This document shows, one piece after another, positions 19,218 to 28,697 of a stretch of 64,000 nucleotides of DNA. The notes below the pieces were generated by a model. It was not told the DNA's origin. It saw only the letters and a program-made list of their open reading frames with translations, and did not search any database. The position numbers were made by a program, and so were the translations under genes. This DNA is from Methylobacterium marchantiae (lineage in GTDB: Bacteria > Pseudomonadota > Alphaproteobacteria > Rhizobiales > Beijerinckiaceae). The stretch spans positions 1 through 64,000 of the forward strand of contig NZ_BPQT01000046.1 of the NCBI RefSeq assembly GCF_022179405.1, read 5' to 3'. The first letter of the stretch is position 1, and each line of letters begins with the position of its first letter.

Positions 19218-20606
19218 TCAGCGAATGATGTTGATCAGGGCGGACATCATATCCTGCGCGGTCGAGATGACCTTAGTATTGGCTGAGTAGGCCTGCTGGG
19301 TTACGATCATCTTCGAGAATTCACTCGCAATGTCGGTATTCGACTGCTCGATGTTGCTGCCTTCGATCGTCGTGCCGTTGAGGCCTACTCGCGGCGCGCC
19401 GGAATCGAGGGTCTGAAGATAATTGCCGGACGAATCCGCCTTCAATCCATCGGGGTTCGTGAACTGCACGACCTTGATCTTGGCAAGCGCGATGCTGTTG
19501 CCGTTGCTGTAGCTTCCGACGACCTCTCCGTCCGAATTGACGGAAACGCTGTTCAGTTGGCCGGCGCTGTATCCGTCCTGTGTCAGCGTTCTGGTGGTCG
19601 CTTCAGTAGCCGTATAGGCCGTCAAGCCACCGGCCCCGTAGGCAACGCTGATTGCCCCGAGATTAATTCCATTGACGGTGACGTTGGGAACGGACACCGA
19701 CGTTGCCGCTGGCGTCACTAACTGTCCGCTGCTGTTGAACTCGAAAGCAGTACCAGCATTCGTCCATGCGCTGGCTGTATCCGTAACTGCATTATTGTTC
19801 TGATAGAACAGGTTCCAGACGTCGTTCGTTGCCGGTGTGGCCGATGCGTTTCCATTCTGAACCTTGGCCCAGACTGTGTTGATCGTAACCGGAGCCCCGC
19901 TTGTCGTATATGCCGTCAGGCTTGGACCATCGATACTGTTCGCCAACAGCTTGGAAGCTTCGGTAGCAGGCACTGTCGCTGCACCCGTGCCGGTCGTAAT
20001 GCGAGGATCAGTCGCAAATCCTGTCGCGGGAAGCAGTTCCGATCCTGCTACCGTGGATGAGTAGTTGGTCGTCGCAGGCGTCTTCGGGAGGTTGGCCGAG
20101 TAGTTGATCGTCGTCGTCGCCTTGGCTGGCAGTGTCGAGGTCGAGATCTGGATCGGCCCCTCGCTCGTTGCCCGTCCGGTCACCGGGTCGAGGCTGGTCC
20201 CCGTCAGATAGGCGCCACCGCCATTCTTAAGATAGCCATCCTTGTCGGGAGCGAAGTCGCCCCGACGGGTATAGAGATTGTTCGACGAGAAGGTTGTCTG
20301 GTTGTTGGCGTCGCCGCTCTTGGTCTGGACCACGAAGAAGCCCTCGCCGTTCAGGGCGATGTTCGTCGGAACCTCGGTCGCGTTGATATTGCCCTGGATC
20401 GTAGTCGTGAGCCGAGAATTGGCCATCACGCTGCCGGCCACTTGGCGATTGGGTGCCTGTTCGGCGACGAGATCGACGAAATTGGTATCGACCCGTTTGA
20501 AGCCCGTCGTCTGCGAGTTGGCGATGTTGCCTGAGATGTTCTCGAGGGAGAAAGCCTGGGCCTTCAGGCCCGAGACCGCCGTCTGCATCGCGGTAAAGAC
20601 ATCCAT
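19218..20606 (-). CDS. flgE: flagellar hook protein FlgE
   Basis: A 462-residue hook subunit. The start region FTAMQTAVSGLKAQAFSLENISGNIANSQTTGFKR and the C-terminal IEQSNTDIASEFSKMIVTQQAYSANTKVISTAQDMMSALINI are diagnostic. The centre (about 140-340) is a variable surface domain. ATG 20606 has AAAGG nine bases upstream; a TTG three codons earlier (20615) is less likely. It is the first gene of the flgE-flgK-flgL run on this strand. No flgD or fliK is present in the window. Confidence 0.95.
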   Translation of the reverse strand: MDVFTAMQTAVSGLKAQAFSLENISGNIANSQTTGFKRVDTNFVDLVAEQAPNRQVAGSVMANSRLTTTIQGNINATEVPTNIALNGEGFFVVQTKSGDANNQTTFSSNNLYTRRGDFAPDKDGYLKNGGGAYLTGTSLDPVTGRATSEGPIQISTSTLPAKATTTINYSANLPKTPATTNYSSTVAGSELLPATGFATDPRITTGTGAATVPATEASKLLANSIDGPSLTAYTTSGAPVTINTVWAKVQNGNASATPATNDVWNLFYQNNNAVTDTASAWTNAGTAFEFNSSGQLVTPAATSVSVPNVTVNGINLGAISVAYGAGGLTAYTATEATTRTLTQDGYSAGQLNSVSVNSDGEVVGSYSNGNSIALAKIKVVQFTNPDGLKADSSGNYLQTLDSGAPRVGLNGTTIEGSNIEQSNTDIASEFSKMIVTQQAYSANTKVISTAQDMMSALINIIR

Positions 20607-20852
20607 GACCGGCAACCTTTGACTCTAGTGACGTCGACCGGAGACCGGCTCGCCAAAAGGTTTCAGCAATCGCGATGCCAAGACTAAGTAGCTGATTTGA
20701 TGAGATAAAGATTTTTCTTGCTCGGCAAGAAGGATCAATGGCGGGTGACGCCCCGGCAGCTTTTGCCGGTTCCTGTCGGTGACGCGGCGGCGTTTACCCA
20801 GCGTTATGCCGGGAGGGGCTATCATCGTGCAGAACCGAACCGGACGAGGATT

Positions 20853-21320
20853 ATGAAGAGCAAGCGGACGACCCTTGTCCACCTCATCTACTTCTCGCGC
20901 CTCAACCTCGCCGCCGATGCAGCGGGCCGAACCCGCCAACTCGGCGAGATCACCCGGCAGGCGCAGAAGAAGAACGAGTTCTCGGTCATCACCAGCTTCC
21001 TTCTGGTGGAGCAGAATTTCGCGGCCCAGATCATCGAGGGCGAGCGCACGTCGGTGAACGACACGTTCGGACGGATCAACAGTGATTCGCGACATCGCGA
21101 CGTTCAGATCGTCGAGTGGCGCGAAATCGTGAAGCGCGAATTCGTCAATTCGTTCGTGACCGCTGTCCGCAATCCCGTGAACGATGCCGTCTTCCAGAAG
21201 GCCAACCTTCTGCCGATGTTCCAACGCGGCACACCGAAGGCCGCCGCGATCCATTCTCTGGCCGTAGCCCTGCAAGCCGAATCCATGTCCAAGCAGGGCA
21301 TCGACCACCTCTTCGTTTAG
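20853..21320 (+). CDS. BLUF-domain blue-light photoreceptor
   Basis: A 155-residue stand-alone BLUF protein. The flavin-switch residues are present: Tyr13 in LIYFSR, Asn41 in KKNEFSVIT, and Gln59 in FAAQIIEG, which align with Tyr21, Asn45 and Gln63 of AppA. The Tyr-Asn interval is four residues longer than in AppA, so the loop RLNLAADAAG is extended. The second half (about 100-155, ending MSKQGIDHLFV) is a short helical tail with no output domain, so signalling must go through a partner. It is followed 55 bases later by a receiver-only protein and lies beside flgE. An earlier ATG at 20718 has no coding support. Confidence 0.9.
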   Translation: MKSKRTTLVHLIYFSRLNLAADAAGRTRQLGEITRQAQKKNEFSVITSFLLVEQNFAAQIIEGERTSVNDTFGRINSDSRHRDVQIVEWREIVKREFVNSFVTAVRNPVNDAVFQKANLLPMFQRGTPKAAAIHSLAVALQAESMSKQGIDHLFV

Positions 21321-21375
21321 CCAGATCCGCCGACAACCCTGATGCCGTATATCCGGCCCTGAGCCTCGAAAGCCC

Positions 21376-21828
21376 ATGAGCGAGACGCCACCGATCCTGA
21401 TCGTCGACGATCAGGAGAAACTGCTGAAGCTTGTCATTCTCTTGATGACGCGGATCGGTTTCCCCGATGTCGACGGTGTGACCAGCGGAGTCGAGGCGCT
21501 GGAGCATATGCGTGAGCGCAAGTACGCGCTGGTCATCTCCGACCTGACGATGGAGCCGATGGACGGACTCACGCTCCTGCGGGAAATCCGCGGCAGCGAC
21601 GTGCTGATGAATACGCCCTTCATCCTCACCGAAACCTCCTTCGATTTCGAGGATATCAACTTGGCGCATCAGGCCGGCGCCGACGCCTTCATCCTAAAGC
21701 CGTTTGATATGTCCGTCCTCAAATCGAAGCTGAAACAGGTGATCAACCGGAAGCCGCGCCGGCGCGAAGCGCCGCTCGCGGCGGAATCGACGCTGAGCGT
21801 CGACTTCCCGATGCTCGGGAAATTCTGA
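21376..21828 (+). CDS. single-domain response regulator (CheY-like)
   Basis: A 150-residue receiver protein. The acid pair is Asp11-Asp12, the phosphorylation site is Asp56 (VISDLTME), the switch residue is Thr85 (ILTETS), and the conserved Lys108 sits in LKPF, so it should be phosphorylatable. No DNA-binding or enzymatic output domain follows; the tail after residue 118 is basic (NRKPRRREAP). It resembles CheY-type receivers with the VDDQEKLL start. Its position just behind the BLUF gene and next to flagellar genes suggests a motility or chemotaxis role, which is inference. Confidence 0.9.
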   Translation: MSETPPILIVDDQEKLLKLVILLMTRIGFPDVDGVTSGVEALEHMRERKYALVISDLTMEPMDGLTLLREIRGSDVLMNTPFILTETSFDFEDINLAHQAGADAFILKPFDMSVLKSKLKQVINRKPRRREAPLAAESTLSVDFPMLGKF

Positions 21829-21861
21829 TCGTCCCCGTCGTTCGAGTCGGTATCGCCACCG

Positions 21862-22653
21862 TCATGTCACCACGAGGCGCTTGTAGAGGTGCCAGGTGGC
21901 GTGGCCGAGAATCGGCATCACGATGGCGAGGCCGGTGAAGAGCGGAATCGAACCGACGACGAGCAACGCCGCCACGATACATCCCCAGGCAGCAAGCGTA
22001 CGCGGATTGCGCCGGAATGCATCGAGAGAAGTCTCGACGGCTGTCATTGCATCCACGTCCCGGTCGACGAGCATCGGAATGGATACGATGCTCGTCGCGA
22101 GGACGATAAGCGCGAAAGCGAAGCCTACCCCCGTTCCGATCACCATCAGCGCCCAACCGCGCGGCGCCGTCAGCACGTCGTTGAAGAAGGCAGCGGGGGT
22201 GGCGGGGACGTCCAGACCATAGAGCGTCCAGAACAGACCCTGGGCCGCCAGAAGCCACGCCATGAACACGATCGCCAGGACGATTCCCATCGTGGCAAGC
22301 CCCGTCGATGCTCGCCGGCTCAAGCTCAGGAAGGCTGCATTCCATCCAATATTTCGGCCGCTATCGCGTCTCCGGCTAAGTTCGTAGAGGCCGACCGCTG
22401 CGAATGGGCCGATCAGCGCGAATCCCGATGCAAGTGGAAAGATCATCGGCATCAGGTCCGCGCCGAAGGCCATGAGGGCGATGAAGAGGCCGGCGAGAGG
22501 ATAGATCAGGCCGAGAAACAGAACATGGGTCGGCATGGCGAGAAAGTCGTCGACGCCGAGCACAAGAGCGGCCTTCAAGTCGGCGAGCCCGATTTCGCGT
22601 ATGGGAAAGGGGGTGGTGACTGAGCGGGAAGAACTGACAGGAAACGTCGTCAT
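21862..22653 (-). CDS. DUF2189 integral membrane protein
   Basis: A 263-residue protein with about six hydrophobic segments and the DUF2189 pattern (DDFLAMPTHVLFLGLIYPLAG, LASGFALIGPFAAVGLYELSRRRD, SIVSIPMLVDRDVDAMTAVETS). The family function is unknown; some members are annotated as possible cytochrome c oxidase subunit I-like, but no heme ligands can be assigned here. ATG 22653 has TGGAGG nine bases upstream, so the longer frame from 22719 is not used. It is the last gene of the minus-strand run after rsmA, separated from it by about 350 bases. Confidence 0.85.
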   Translation of the reverse strand: MTTFPVSSSRSVTTPFPIREIGLADLKAALVLGVDDFLAMPTHVLFLGLIYPLAGLFIALMAFGADLMPMIFPLASGFALIGPFAAVGLYELSRRRDSGRNIGWNAAFLSLSRRASTGLATMGIVLAIVFMAWLLAAQGLFWTLYGLDVPATPAAFFNDVLTAPRGWALMVIGTGVGFAFALIVLATSIVSIPMLVDRDVDAMTAVETSLDAFRRNPRTLAAWGCIVAALLVVGSIPLFTGLAIVMPILGHATWHLYKRLVVT

Positions 22654-23004
22654 GGGTCGAAGCCTCCAGGTGATGAAGCTCACGACGCCGGCCACACCTT
22701 GATACACATGCTCGCGCATGACGGCGCCGATAGCAGTATTTTATCAGTTAACGCCCAATATCGACAAATGTCCATGGGTAGCGATCAGTGTGCATTGAAG
22801 GTGACGCACTGAATCGATGCCGTATTTGGAATGTTGCTATAAGTCTTTATTCGGCATCGGATTATTTGAAAAGCGGCGTCGCATCCGCGGGCGGAGATAC
22901 AAGATTTCCACATCCCGCAGATGGTCGAGATTATGCGATGCTCCTGCTAGAAAATGGATATCCGGCCAAAAGTCATCCAGCATCCTGGAACATCCGAGCA
23001 GGAC
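22654..23004. other. intergenic region between rsmA and the DUF2189 gene
   Basis: About 350 bases, lower in GC from 22730 to 22880, with no supported gene or clear hairpin. It probably contains the promoter of the DUF2189 gene near its left part; nothing else can be assigned. Confidence 0.5.
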
Positions 23005-23841
23005 TTAGTCCAGCATCCGCGCCATCGCAACGAATCCCGCTACAGGAACCTCCTCGGCACGGGCCGTTTCCACTATGGCCGCCGCTTCCAGCAGACGTGC
23101 GGGGTCAGGCGTCGCGGCCTTCAGACTCTGGCGCAGCATCTTGCGGCGCTGGCCAAACGCCGCTCGCGTGATGCGCTCGAGTGCTGCCACCGAGCAGGGG
23201 AGGGGGGCGCGCCTTGGCTTCAAATGAACCACGCTCGATGTCACCTTCGGCGGCGGTACGAAGGCGGAGGGAGCAACGTCGAACAGAATATGCGCCTCAG
23301 TGCGCCAGCCGCAGAGAACGCCGAGACGACCATAATTGGCCCGGTCGGTTTCATCCGCGACAATGCGCTCCGCGACCTCGCGCTGGAACATCAGGGTAAG
23401 GGATTCCCACCATGGCGGCCAAACCGCCTCGGTCAGCCATCCCGTGAGCAGCGGCGTCCCGACATTGTAGGGAAGATTGGCGACGATCCGCACCGGACCG
23501 TCGCCAACAAGGGGACGCGGATCGAAGCGCAGCGCATCGGCATCGACCACGTCGAGTCGTCCGGGATAATGCGCGGCAATTTCCGCGAGCGCCGGCAGGG
23601 CGCGTGGGTCCCGCTCGATCGCGATCACACGGGCGGCACCTTCGGACAGTAGGGCACGTGTAAGGCCGCCCGGGCCGGGGCCGACCTCCACCACCGTGAC
23701 GCCGTTCAATGGACCCGCGGCGCGGGCGATGCGCCGGGTGAGATTAAGGTCGAACAGGAAGTTCTGTCCGAGGGCCTTTTTCGGCGCGAGATCGTGCTTG
23801 AGCACCACATCGCGCAGCGGGGGAAGTCCGTCGTCGCTCAA
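23005..23841 (-). CDS. rsmA: 16S rRNA dimethyladenosine methyltransferase (RsmA/KsgA)
   Basis: A 278-residue SAM-dependent methyltransferase that dimethylates two adjacent adenosines near the 3' end of 16S rRNA during small-subunit assembly. [18 protein letters not shown] is the family start, [16 protein letters not shown] is the SAM-binding loop, and [15 protein letters not shown] contains the catalytic NLPY. The C-terminal domain is complete. Its start overlaps the pdxA stop by four bases, the usual pdxA-rsmA coupling. Confidence 0.96.
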   Translation of the reverse strand: MSDDGLPPLRDVVLKHDLAPKKALGQNFLFDLNLTRRIARAAGPLNGVTVVEVGPGPGGLTRALLSEGAARVIAIERDPRALPALAEIAAHYPGRLDVVDADALRFDPRPLVGDGPVRIVANLPYNVGTPLLTGWLTEAVWPPWWESLTLMFQREVAERIVADETDRANYGRLGVLCGWRTEAHILFDVAPSAFVPPPKVTSSVVHLKPRRAPLPCSVAALERITRAAFGQRRKMLRQSLKAATPDPARLLEAAAIVETARAEEVPVAGFVAMARMLD

Positions 23842-24857
23842 GGCCGTCGCCCAGCAAGTCTCGCTGCGAGCCGCAGAGCGCCCATGAGACTATCCGGCCG
23901 CGCCAAGCCCTTACCCGCGATGTCGAAGGCGGTGCCGTGATCGGGTGACGTCCGGACGAAGGGAAGCCCGAGGGTAACGTTAACGCCATCGTCGAAGGCG
24001 ATCGTCTTGATCGGGATCAGGGCCTGGTCGTGGGTCGGCGTCAATGCGACGTCGTAGGTCGCCCGGGCCCGGGGATGGAACAGGGTATCGGCCGGCAGTG
24101 GTCCTCTGATGTCGATCCCCTCGTCCTGAAGCTGTGCGACGGCGGGCTCCAGGACGTCCCGGTCCTCCGTTCCCATCGTGCCGGCCTCTCCCGCATGGGG
24201 GTTGAGCCCGGACAGGACGAGACGGGGACGGTCGATTCCGAAGCGCTCCCTGAGATCGTGCGCCACGATGCGCGCCGTACGGACAACGAGATCCTGGGTC
24301 AGCAGTTCGGGTACCTGCCGCAAGGCGACGTGGATGGTGACAGGGACCACGGCCAGGGTCTCGCTCCACAGCATCATCACGGCGAGAGGCGGGGTCTCCC
24401 CAGGCTCTACCGACAAAGCGCCGAGGAATTCGGTATGGCCGGGATAGGCGAAGCCGACGCTGGTCAGGACGTATTTCGCGATCGGATTGGTGACGAGGGC
24501 GACGGCCTGGCCGGATCGAACGAGACCGACCGCCGTCATGATCGATTCGAGCGTCGCGCCGGCGTTCGCCGCGTCGGGCCGTCCCGCGATGGCGCCGACG
24601 CGGGTGCCGCTCGGCAGGGGCATCACCGGAAGCGCGCGAGGAAAGACCTCGACCGCGAGGTCGGGGCCGACTTCGGCGACCGGAACCTGGAGCCCGAGGC
24701 CGCTCGCTCGCGCTTCGATGAAATCCGGGTCGCCGACGAGGAAGAATGGGGGAAGCCCGTTACCTTCGTCACGGGCCTGCCAGGCCATCAGCGCGATCTC
24801 AGGCCCTATACCGGCAGGATCGCCCATCGTGAGCGCAATGGGTCTGTGCAACGTCAT
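23838..24857 (-). CDS. pdxA: 4-hydroxythreonine-4-phosphate dehydrogenase (PdxA)
   Basis: A 339-residue enzyme of vitamin B6 synthesis that oxidises 4-phosphohydroxy-threonine. The N-terminal [14 protein letters not shown] is diagnostic, and the metal ligands fall in [18 protein letters not shown] and LTPTHDQAL. Length is normal. The start is 49 bases from the lptD stop, and its stop overlaps rsmA. In many alphaproteobacteria a surA-like gene lies between lptD and pdxA; here there is none. Confidence 0.96.
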   Translation of the reverse strand: MTLHRPIALTMGDPAGIGPEIALMAWQARDEGNGLPPFFLVGDPDFIEARASGLGLQVPVAEVGPDLAVEVFPRALPVMPLPSGTRVGAIAGRPDAANAGATLESIMTAVGLVRSGQAVALVTNPIAKYVLTSVGFAYPGHTEFLGALSVEPGETPPLAVMMLWSETLAVVPVTIHVALRQVPELLTQDLVVRTARIVAHDLRERFGIDRPRLVLSGLNPHAGEAGTMGTEDRDVLEPAVAQLQDEGIDIRGPLPADTLFHPRARATYDVALTPTHDQALIPIKTIAFDDGVNVTLGLPFVRTSPDHGTAFDIAGKGLARPDSLMGALRLAARLAGRRP

Positions 24858-24906
24858 CGCCTGCTTTGGTCGTCGCGTGAGGGCGAGATCAGGCTCCCGC
24901 CGGATC

Positions 24907-27600
24907 TCACCGGGTTGCCGCGATGCCGTCGGCCGTGGTCGCGATGTTGACGTTCTGGCGCAGGTCGACCTCGCCGAGGGTCTTCAATTCGACGCGTAGC
25001 AGGACGGTGCGGTTCCGCTCGGTGACGCCGAGGGCGGCAGCGGTCGGCGATACGATGTAGTTCAGCGAGAAGGTGGTGCATTCGTCCTGATAGCCGCCGC
25101 CGACGCTCAATCCGGCCAGATAGGTGCGGCCGGGATTCGTATAGACCGGCGCAGCTCCGACCGGGTTCGCGAGATAGGCGGTATAGGCGTTAGCGAAGGT
25201 GTCGCGCACGTCGATGTAGTGGGTGAGGTCGACGAGCGCGGAACCTGTGACGAACCAGTTGGGGGTGATGTGGTAGGTCGCCGTCGCGATCACGCCTTCC
25301 CTTCGGTTGTTGAAGCCGAGTTGGGGCTGAGCGTCGTAGTAGGAATAGAACATCGACAGGTCGACGGGTGCGAAGGGTGCGAGGCGCGCGATGACGCCCG
25401 TTTCCATACGGTTGATGGAGAAGTCGCGCTGCTCGAATCGAGCGCGTGTAATGAAGCTGATGTTCTGGTTAGGCGACAGCTGGAACCGTCCGACGTAATC
25501 GGATTCCCGCCTTTCCAGACCTGAATCGAGGCCGACATTGGCGATGTCGCCGCGCCGGAACGAGTTGACTCCGGCAACTTGGATGGATTCGCCGAACATC
25601 ACGTTCGCGTACCAACCCGATGGCGTCACCACAGAGTACTGGGCACCGAGATTGGTGCGGACGCCGCCTTCCACGCGGTCGTAGCCCGAGAACTTGTCCC
25701 ATTCGAACAGCGAGGTGTCGTCGAACACGAGGCTCTGCGCATCCTCGTTGGGGAGGCGTCCGATATGTGTTTCGCTTGGACGGATCACGACCTGAGCGAT
25801 CGGCTCCAACGTATGGACGCCGAGAGGTCCAAAATTGCTCACGAACGGATAACGGTAGTCGAGGCCGACCGCCGGCATGACGCGGCCGGAGAAATCCGAA
25901 TCCGTGGTGCTGATCGTCTGTGCGAGCGCGTTCTGATAGCCAGAATTCTTCGGGTCGACGAAGAACGCGTCCGTGCGGAGATAGGCAAACGGCGTGAAGA
26001 CCTGCCCGGCATCGTCGATGAAGGTGCGCCGCCAAGACAGCTGCGCCGAAGCGCGTGTGTTGCTCCCTGCCAGACCGCGGATGATGCAAGTACTGCGTGT
26101 GAAAGTGGTGCAGGTCTCGTAGAGGGGATAGGTCACACCGTTGACGGTGGGATTGTAGAGGTAGGATCCCGTCCGCGGGATGCCCTGGAAATCCGTGGCT
26201 TCGCGATCGAGATGGGTGATGTTCGCCTCGAATCGAACTTCGCCGCCGAGGAAGCTCGGGCCGTTGATGCGCTTGTCGTAGTCGATCACCGGCGCAACGA
26301 TCGGCTGTTCCTTCTGCCAATCGTAGCTCGACAGGCCCTTAAAATAATAGGCGCGCGCCTCGAACCACGAGCGGTCGCCCTGGCCGATCAGGTAGGCGGT
26401 CGACACCGCCTCGCGGAAATAATCCGTGGTGATGTTCGAATTGCGGATTCGATAATTGTCGAGAAACCACTTGTCCGTGACGCCGACCACGTCCCAACCG
26501 GTGCGCCAACGGTCGTTGATGTAGAACTGTCCCTTGGATTCGATCGCTCCGCGGAAGTCGCGGTCGCCCGCACCGAGGGGACCGGGTAGGAAGGCGCTGG
26601 GGGTCGTCTGGAAGATGCCGCTGGCGCGGACGATGTAGGTTCCGGTCTCGAGCCGATGGCGTATCTCGCCCTGGCCGAGGATTCCCTGGTTGCTCAGGAA
26701 AGCTGGCGACAGAGTGATATCGAAATTCGGAGCGACGTTGATGAAGAACGGCAGCGCCGCACCGCGTCCGAGTGCCGTCGATGTAATGAAGCGCGGCGTG
26801 AGGAAGCCGGTCTTGCGCTTCACCGTCGGGTCCGGCGCTTCGAAATACGGCAGGTAGCCGACAGGAATGCCCGCCAGTTCCAGGACCGATTCCTCGAACG
26901 AGATCGTATGGGTCTCGTTGTTGTGAACGATCTTGGCGGCTCGCACCTGCCAGAGCGGCGGTATCTCGGGATTGTTCTTGCACGGCTCGCAGGCCGTATA
27001 CGTTCCCGATTCGAAGGTCGTCTGTTCGCCGTCCACCCGTTCGCCGCGTGGCGCGGAGAAGCGTGTGCGAACGGGCTGCCCCCGCATTTCGACGGTGTGC
27101 TGGATGCGCAGGGCGTCGACGAAGCCGTTCTTAAAGTCGTCCGTCAGCTCCATCGTCTCGCCGGTCACTACCGCACCGGTCTCGTCGGTCAGGCGGACGT
27201 TGCCTTCGGCGAAGACGCGGCTGCTGGCCCGGTCGTAACGGACACGGTCGGCCTGGAGGGTGCGCGGGCCGTAATGCAGCTCTGCGTTGCCGCGGGCCGT
27301 GACGGTGTTGTTGTCGTTGTCGTAGATCAGCTCGGCCGCCTCGACGAGGAGACGCTCCGCCGGCTTGCCCGAAAGTACGGGCTGCGCCGCGGGGGGCTTG
27401 CGAGCCACGGTTTTGCGTGACTGAGCGGTATCGTTCCGCCCAGCCGTCTGCGCACGCGCTCCATCGGAGGCCAGCGCGAGCGCAAAGCCTGAGACGAATG
27501 CCAACAACCCGGCGAATTTCACGATGTCGGAGACTTTACGCAACCCGTGTCCCAACCTCTGCCTCGGCCTCGTTTCGCATCCCGTCACCGACAACGGCAT
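24907..27600 (-). CDS. lptD: LPS-assembly outer-membrane protein LptD
   Basis: An 897-residue outer-membrane translocon that, with LptE, inserts lipopolysaccharide into the outer leaflet. A signal peptide (FAGLLAFVSGFALALASDGARA) ends near residue 50. The LptA-like N-terminal domain follows (ERLLVEAAELIYDNDNNTVTARGNAELHYG), then a long C-terminal beta-barrel. Cysteines occur in YTACEPCKN, near CTTFTRSTC, and in DECTTFSLNY, which may form disulfides. The start is ATG 27600, sharing one base with the lptG stop (TGATG), rather than the longer frame upstream at 27666. Confidence 0.95.
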   Translation of the reverse strand: MPLSVTGCETRPRQRLGHGLRKVSDIVKFAGLLAFVSGFALALASDGARAQTAGRNDTAQSRKTVARKPPAAQPVLSGKPAERLLVEAAELIYDNDNNTVTARGNAELHYGPRTLQADRVRYDRASSRVFAEGNVRLTDETGAVVTGETMELTDDFKNGFVDALRIQHTVEMRGQPVRTRFSAPRGERVDGEQTTFESGTYTACEPCKNNPEIPPLWQVRAAKIVHNNETHTISFEESVLELAGIPVGYLPYFEAPDPTVKRKTGFLTPRFITSTALGRGAALPFFINVAPNFDITLSPAFLSNQGILGQGEIRHRLETGTYIVRASGIFQTTPSAFLPGPLGAGDRDFRGAIESKGQFYINDRWRTGWDVVGVTDKWFLDNYRIRNSNITTDYFREAVSTAYLIGQGDRSWFEARAYYFKGLSSYDWQKEQPIVAPVIDYDKRINGPSFLGGEVRFEANITHLDREATDFQGIPRTGSYLYNPTVNGVTYPLYETCTTFTRSTCIIRGLAGSNTRASAQLSWRRTFIDDAGQVFTPFAYLRTDAFFVDPKNSGYQNALAQTISTTDSDFSGRVMPAVGLDYRYPFVSNFGPLGVHTLEPIAQVVIRPSETHIGRLPNEDAQSLVFDDTSLFEWDKFSGYDRVEGGVRTNLGAQYSVVTPSGWYANVMFGESIQVAGVNSFRRGDIANVGLDSGLERRESDYVGRFQLSPNQNISFITRARFEQRDFSINRMETGVIARLAPFAPVDLSMFYSYYDAQPQLGFNNRREGVIATATYHITPNWFVTGSALVDLTHYIDVRDTFANAYTAYLANPVGAAPVYTNPGRTYLAGLSVGGGYQDECTTFSLNYIVSPTAAALGVTERNRTVLLRVELKTLGEVDLRQNVNIATTADGIAATR

Positions 27601-28688
27601 CAGCCGTCCTCCTGATAGAGAAGCGTGAGCGTACCGAGAAGACTCCCTACCACGGCCGGGAACCATGCTGCCACCGGTGGCGACACGATCCCTGATGCAC
27701 CGAGGCCCTCCATGACCTGTCGTGCGACGTAGAGGAAGAACCCCGCCGCCACACCGCCAAGCACAAGCTTGCCCACTCCACCAAAGCGGAAGAACCTTAA
27801 GGAAACGCTGGCTGCCACGAGCACCATGGCAACGAAGAGGATGGGTCTCGCCATGAGCACATCATACTGGAGTCGGTAGCGCGTCGCATCCAACCCAGCC
27901 CTCTCCGTCCGTACGATGGTCTCGTTCAGTTGCCAGAAAGGCACAGATTCCGGAGGCGTGAAGCGCTGCCTCACCTGGCCCGGATCAAGATTCGAGGCGA
28001 GGAGATAAGAATCGAAGGCCTCCGGCGGCTGGCCCTTGGTAAGAAGCCGTGCATCCTGAAGGGTCCAGTAGCCGTCATGGAGCGTCGCGCGGGCGGCCTC
28101 GATCTGCGATATGAAAACTCCTGTATCGTCGAACGTATAGACCGAAACGCCCGCGAGGGTGGTGGTGCCCTCAATGGCCGTTCCTGCCCTCAAGATCGCC
28201 TGCCCGTCGAGACTGTTCTGACGGATCCACAGATCTTTGCCGGAACTCAGTTTGGTGGATCTGGTGAAGATCTTGGCCTCGATTTCAGTGGAACGCTGCT
28301 TCATTGCCGCGGAGACCGGATTGTAGATTCCCACCGTGAAGGCACCGATGGCGAGGGCCACCAGGATGCCGGGCTGCAGGAACTGCCAGGCTGATATGCC
28401 GGCAGCCCGCGCCACCACGAGTTCGAGCTTGCGCGACAGCTGAAGGAGGGCCGCCATGGATCCGAACAAGATGGCGAAGGGCAGGACGCCTTCGGCGACC
28501 GCCGGAGTTCTGTAGAGCGACAGCTGCGCCATCAGACTTGTGGACGCGCCCTCGGTATCCCCCGCCCGTCGCAATAACTCGACGAAATCCAATGTGTAGA
28601 CCAGCGCGAAGACGGTGATGAACACGCCGAGCACCGTGCGCAGGAAGCGCAGGGCGAAGTAGCGGCCGAGGGTGAAGCCGATCAGCAT
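27600..28688 (-). CDS. lptG: LPS export ABC permease LptG
   Basis: A 362-residue inner-membrane permease of the LptBFG transporter, which extracts lipopolysaccharide and drives it along the Lpt bridge. The N-terminal membrane segments (GRYFALRFLRTVLGVFITVFALVYTLDFVELLRR) and the periplasmic jelly-roll region in the middle (about 115-260) match the family, followed by three C-terminal membrane segments. It starts 9 bases after the lptF stop and is coupled to lptD, giving the order lptF-lptG-lptD. Confidence 0.95.
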   Translation of the reverse strand: MLIGFTLGRYFALRFLRTVLGVFITVFALVYTLDFVELLRRAGDTEGASTSLMAQLSLYRTPAVAEGVLPFAILFGSMAALLQLSRKLELVVARAAGISAWQFLQPGILVALAIGAFTVGIYNPVSAAMKQRSTEIEAKIFTRSTKLSSGKDLWIRQNSLDGQAILRAGTAIEGTTTLAGVSVYTFDDTGVFISQIEAARATLHDGYWTLQDARLLTKGQPPEAFDSYLLASNLDPGQVRQRFTPPESVPFWQLNETIVRTERAGLDATRYRLQYDVLMARPILFVAMVLVAASVSLRFFRFGGVGKLVLGGVAAGFFLYVARQVMEGLGASGIVSPPVAAWFPAVVGSLLGTLTLLYQEDG

Positions 28689-28697
28689 GGCGGGGCC

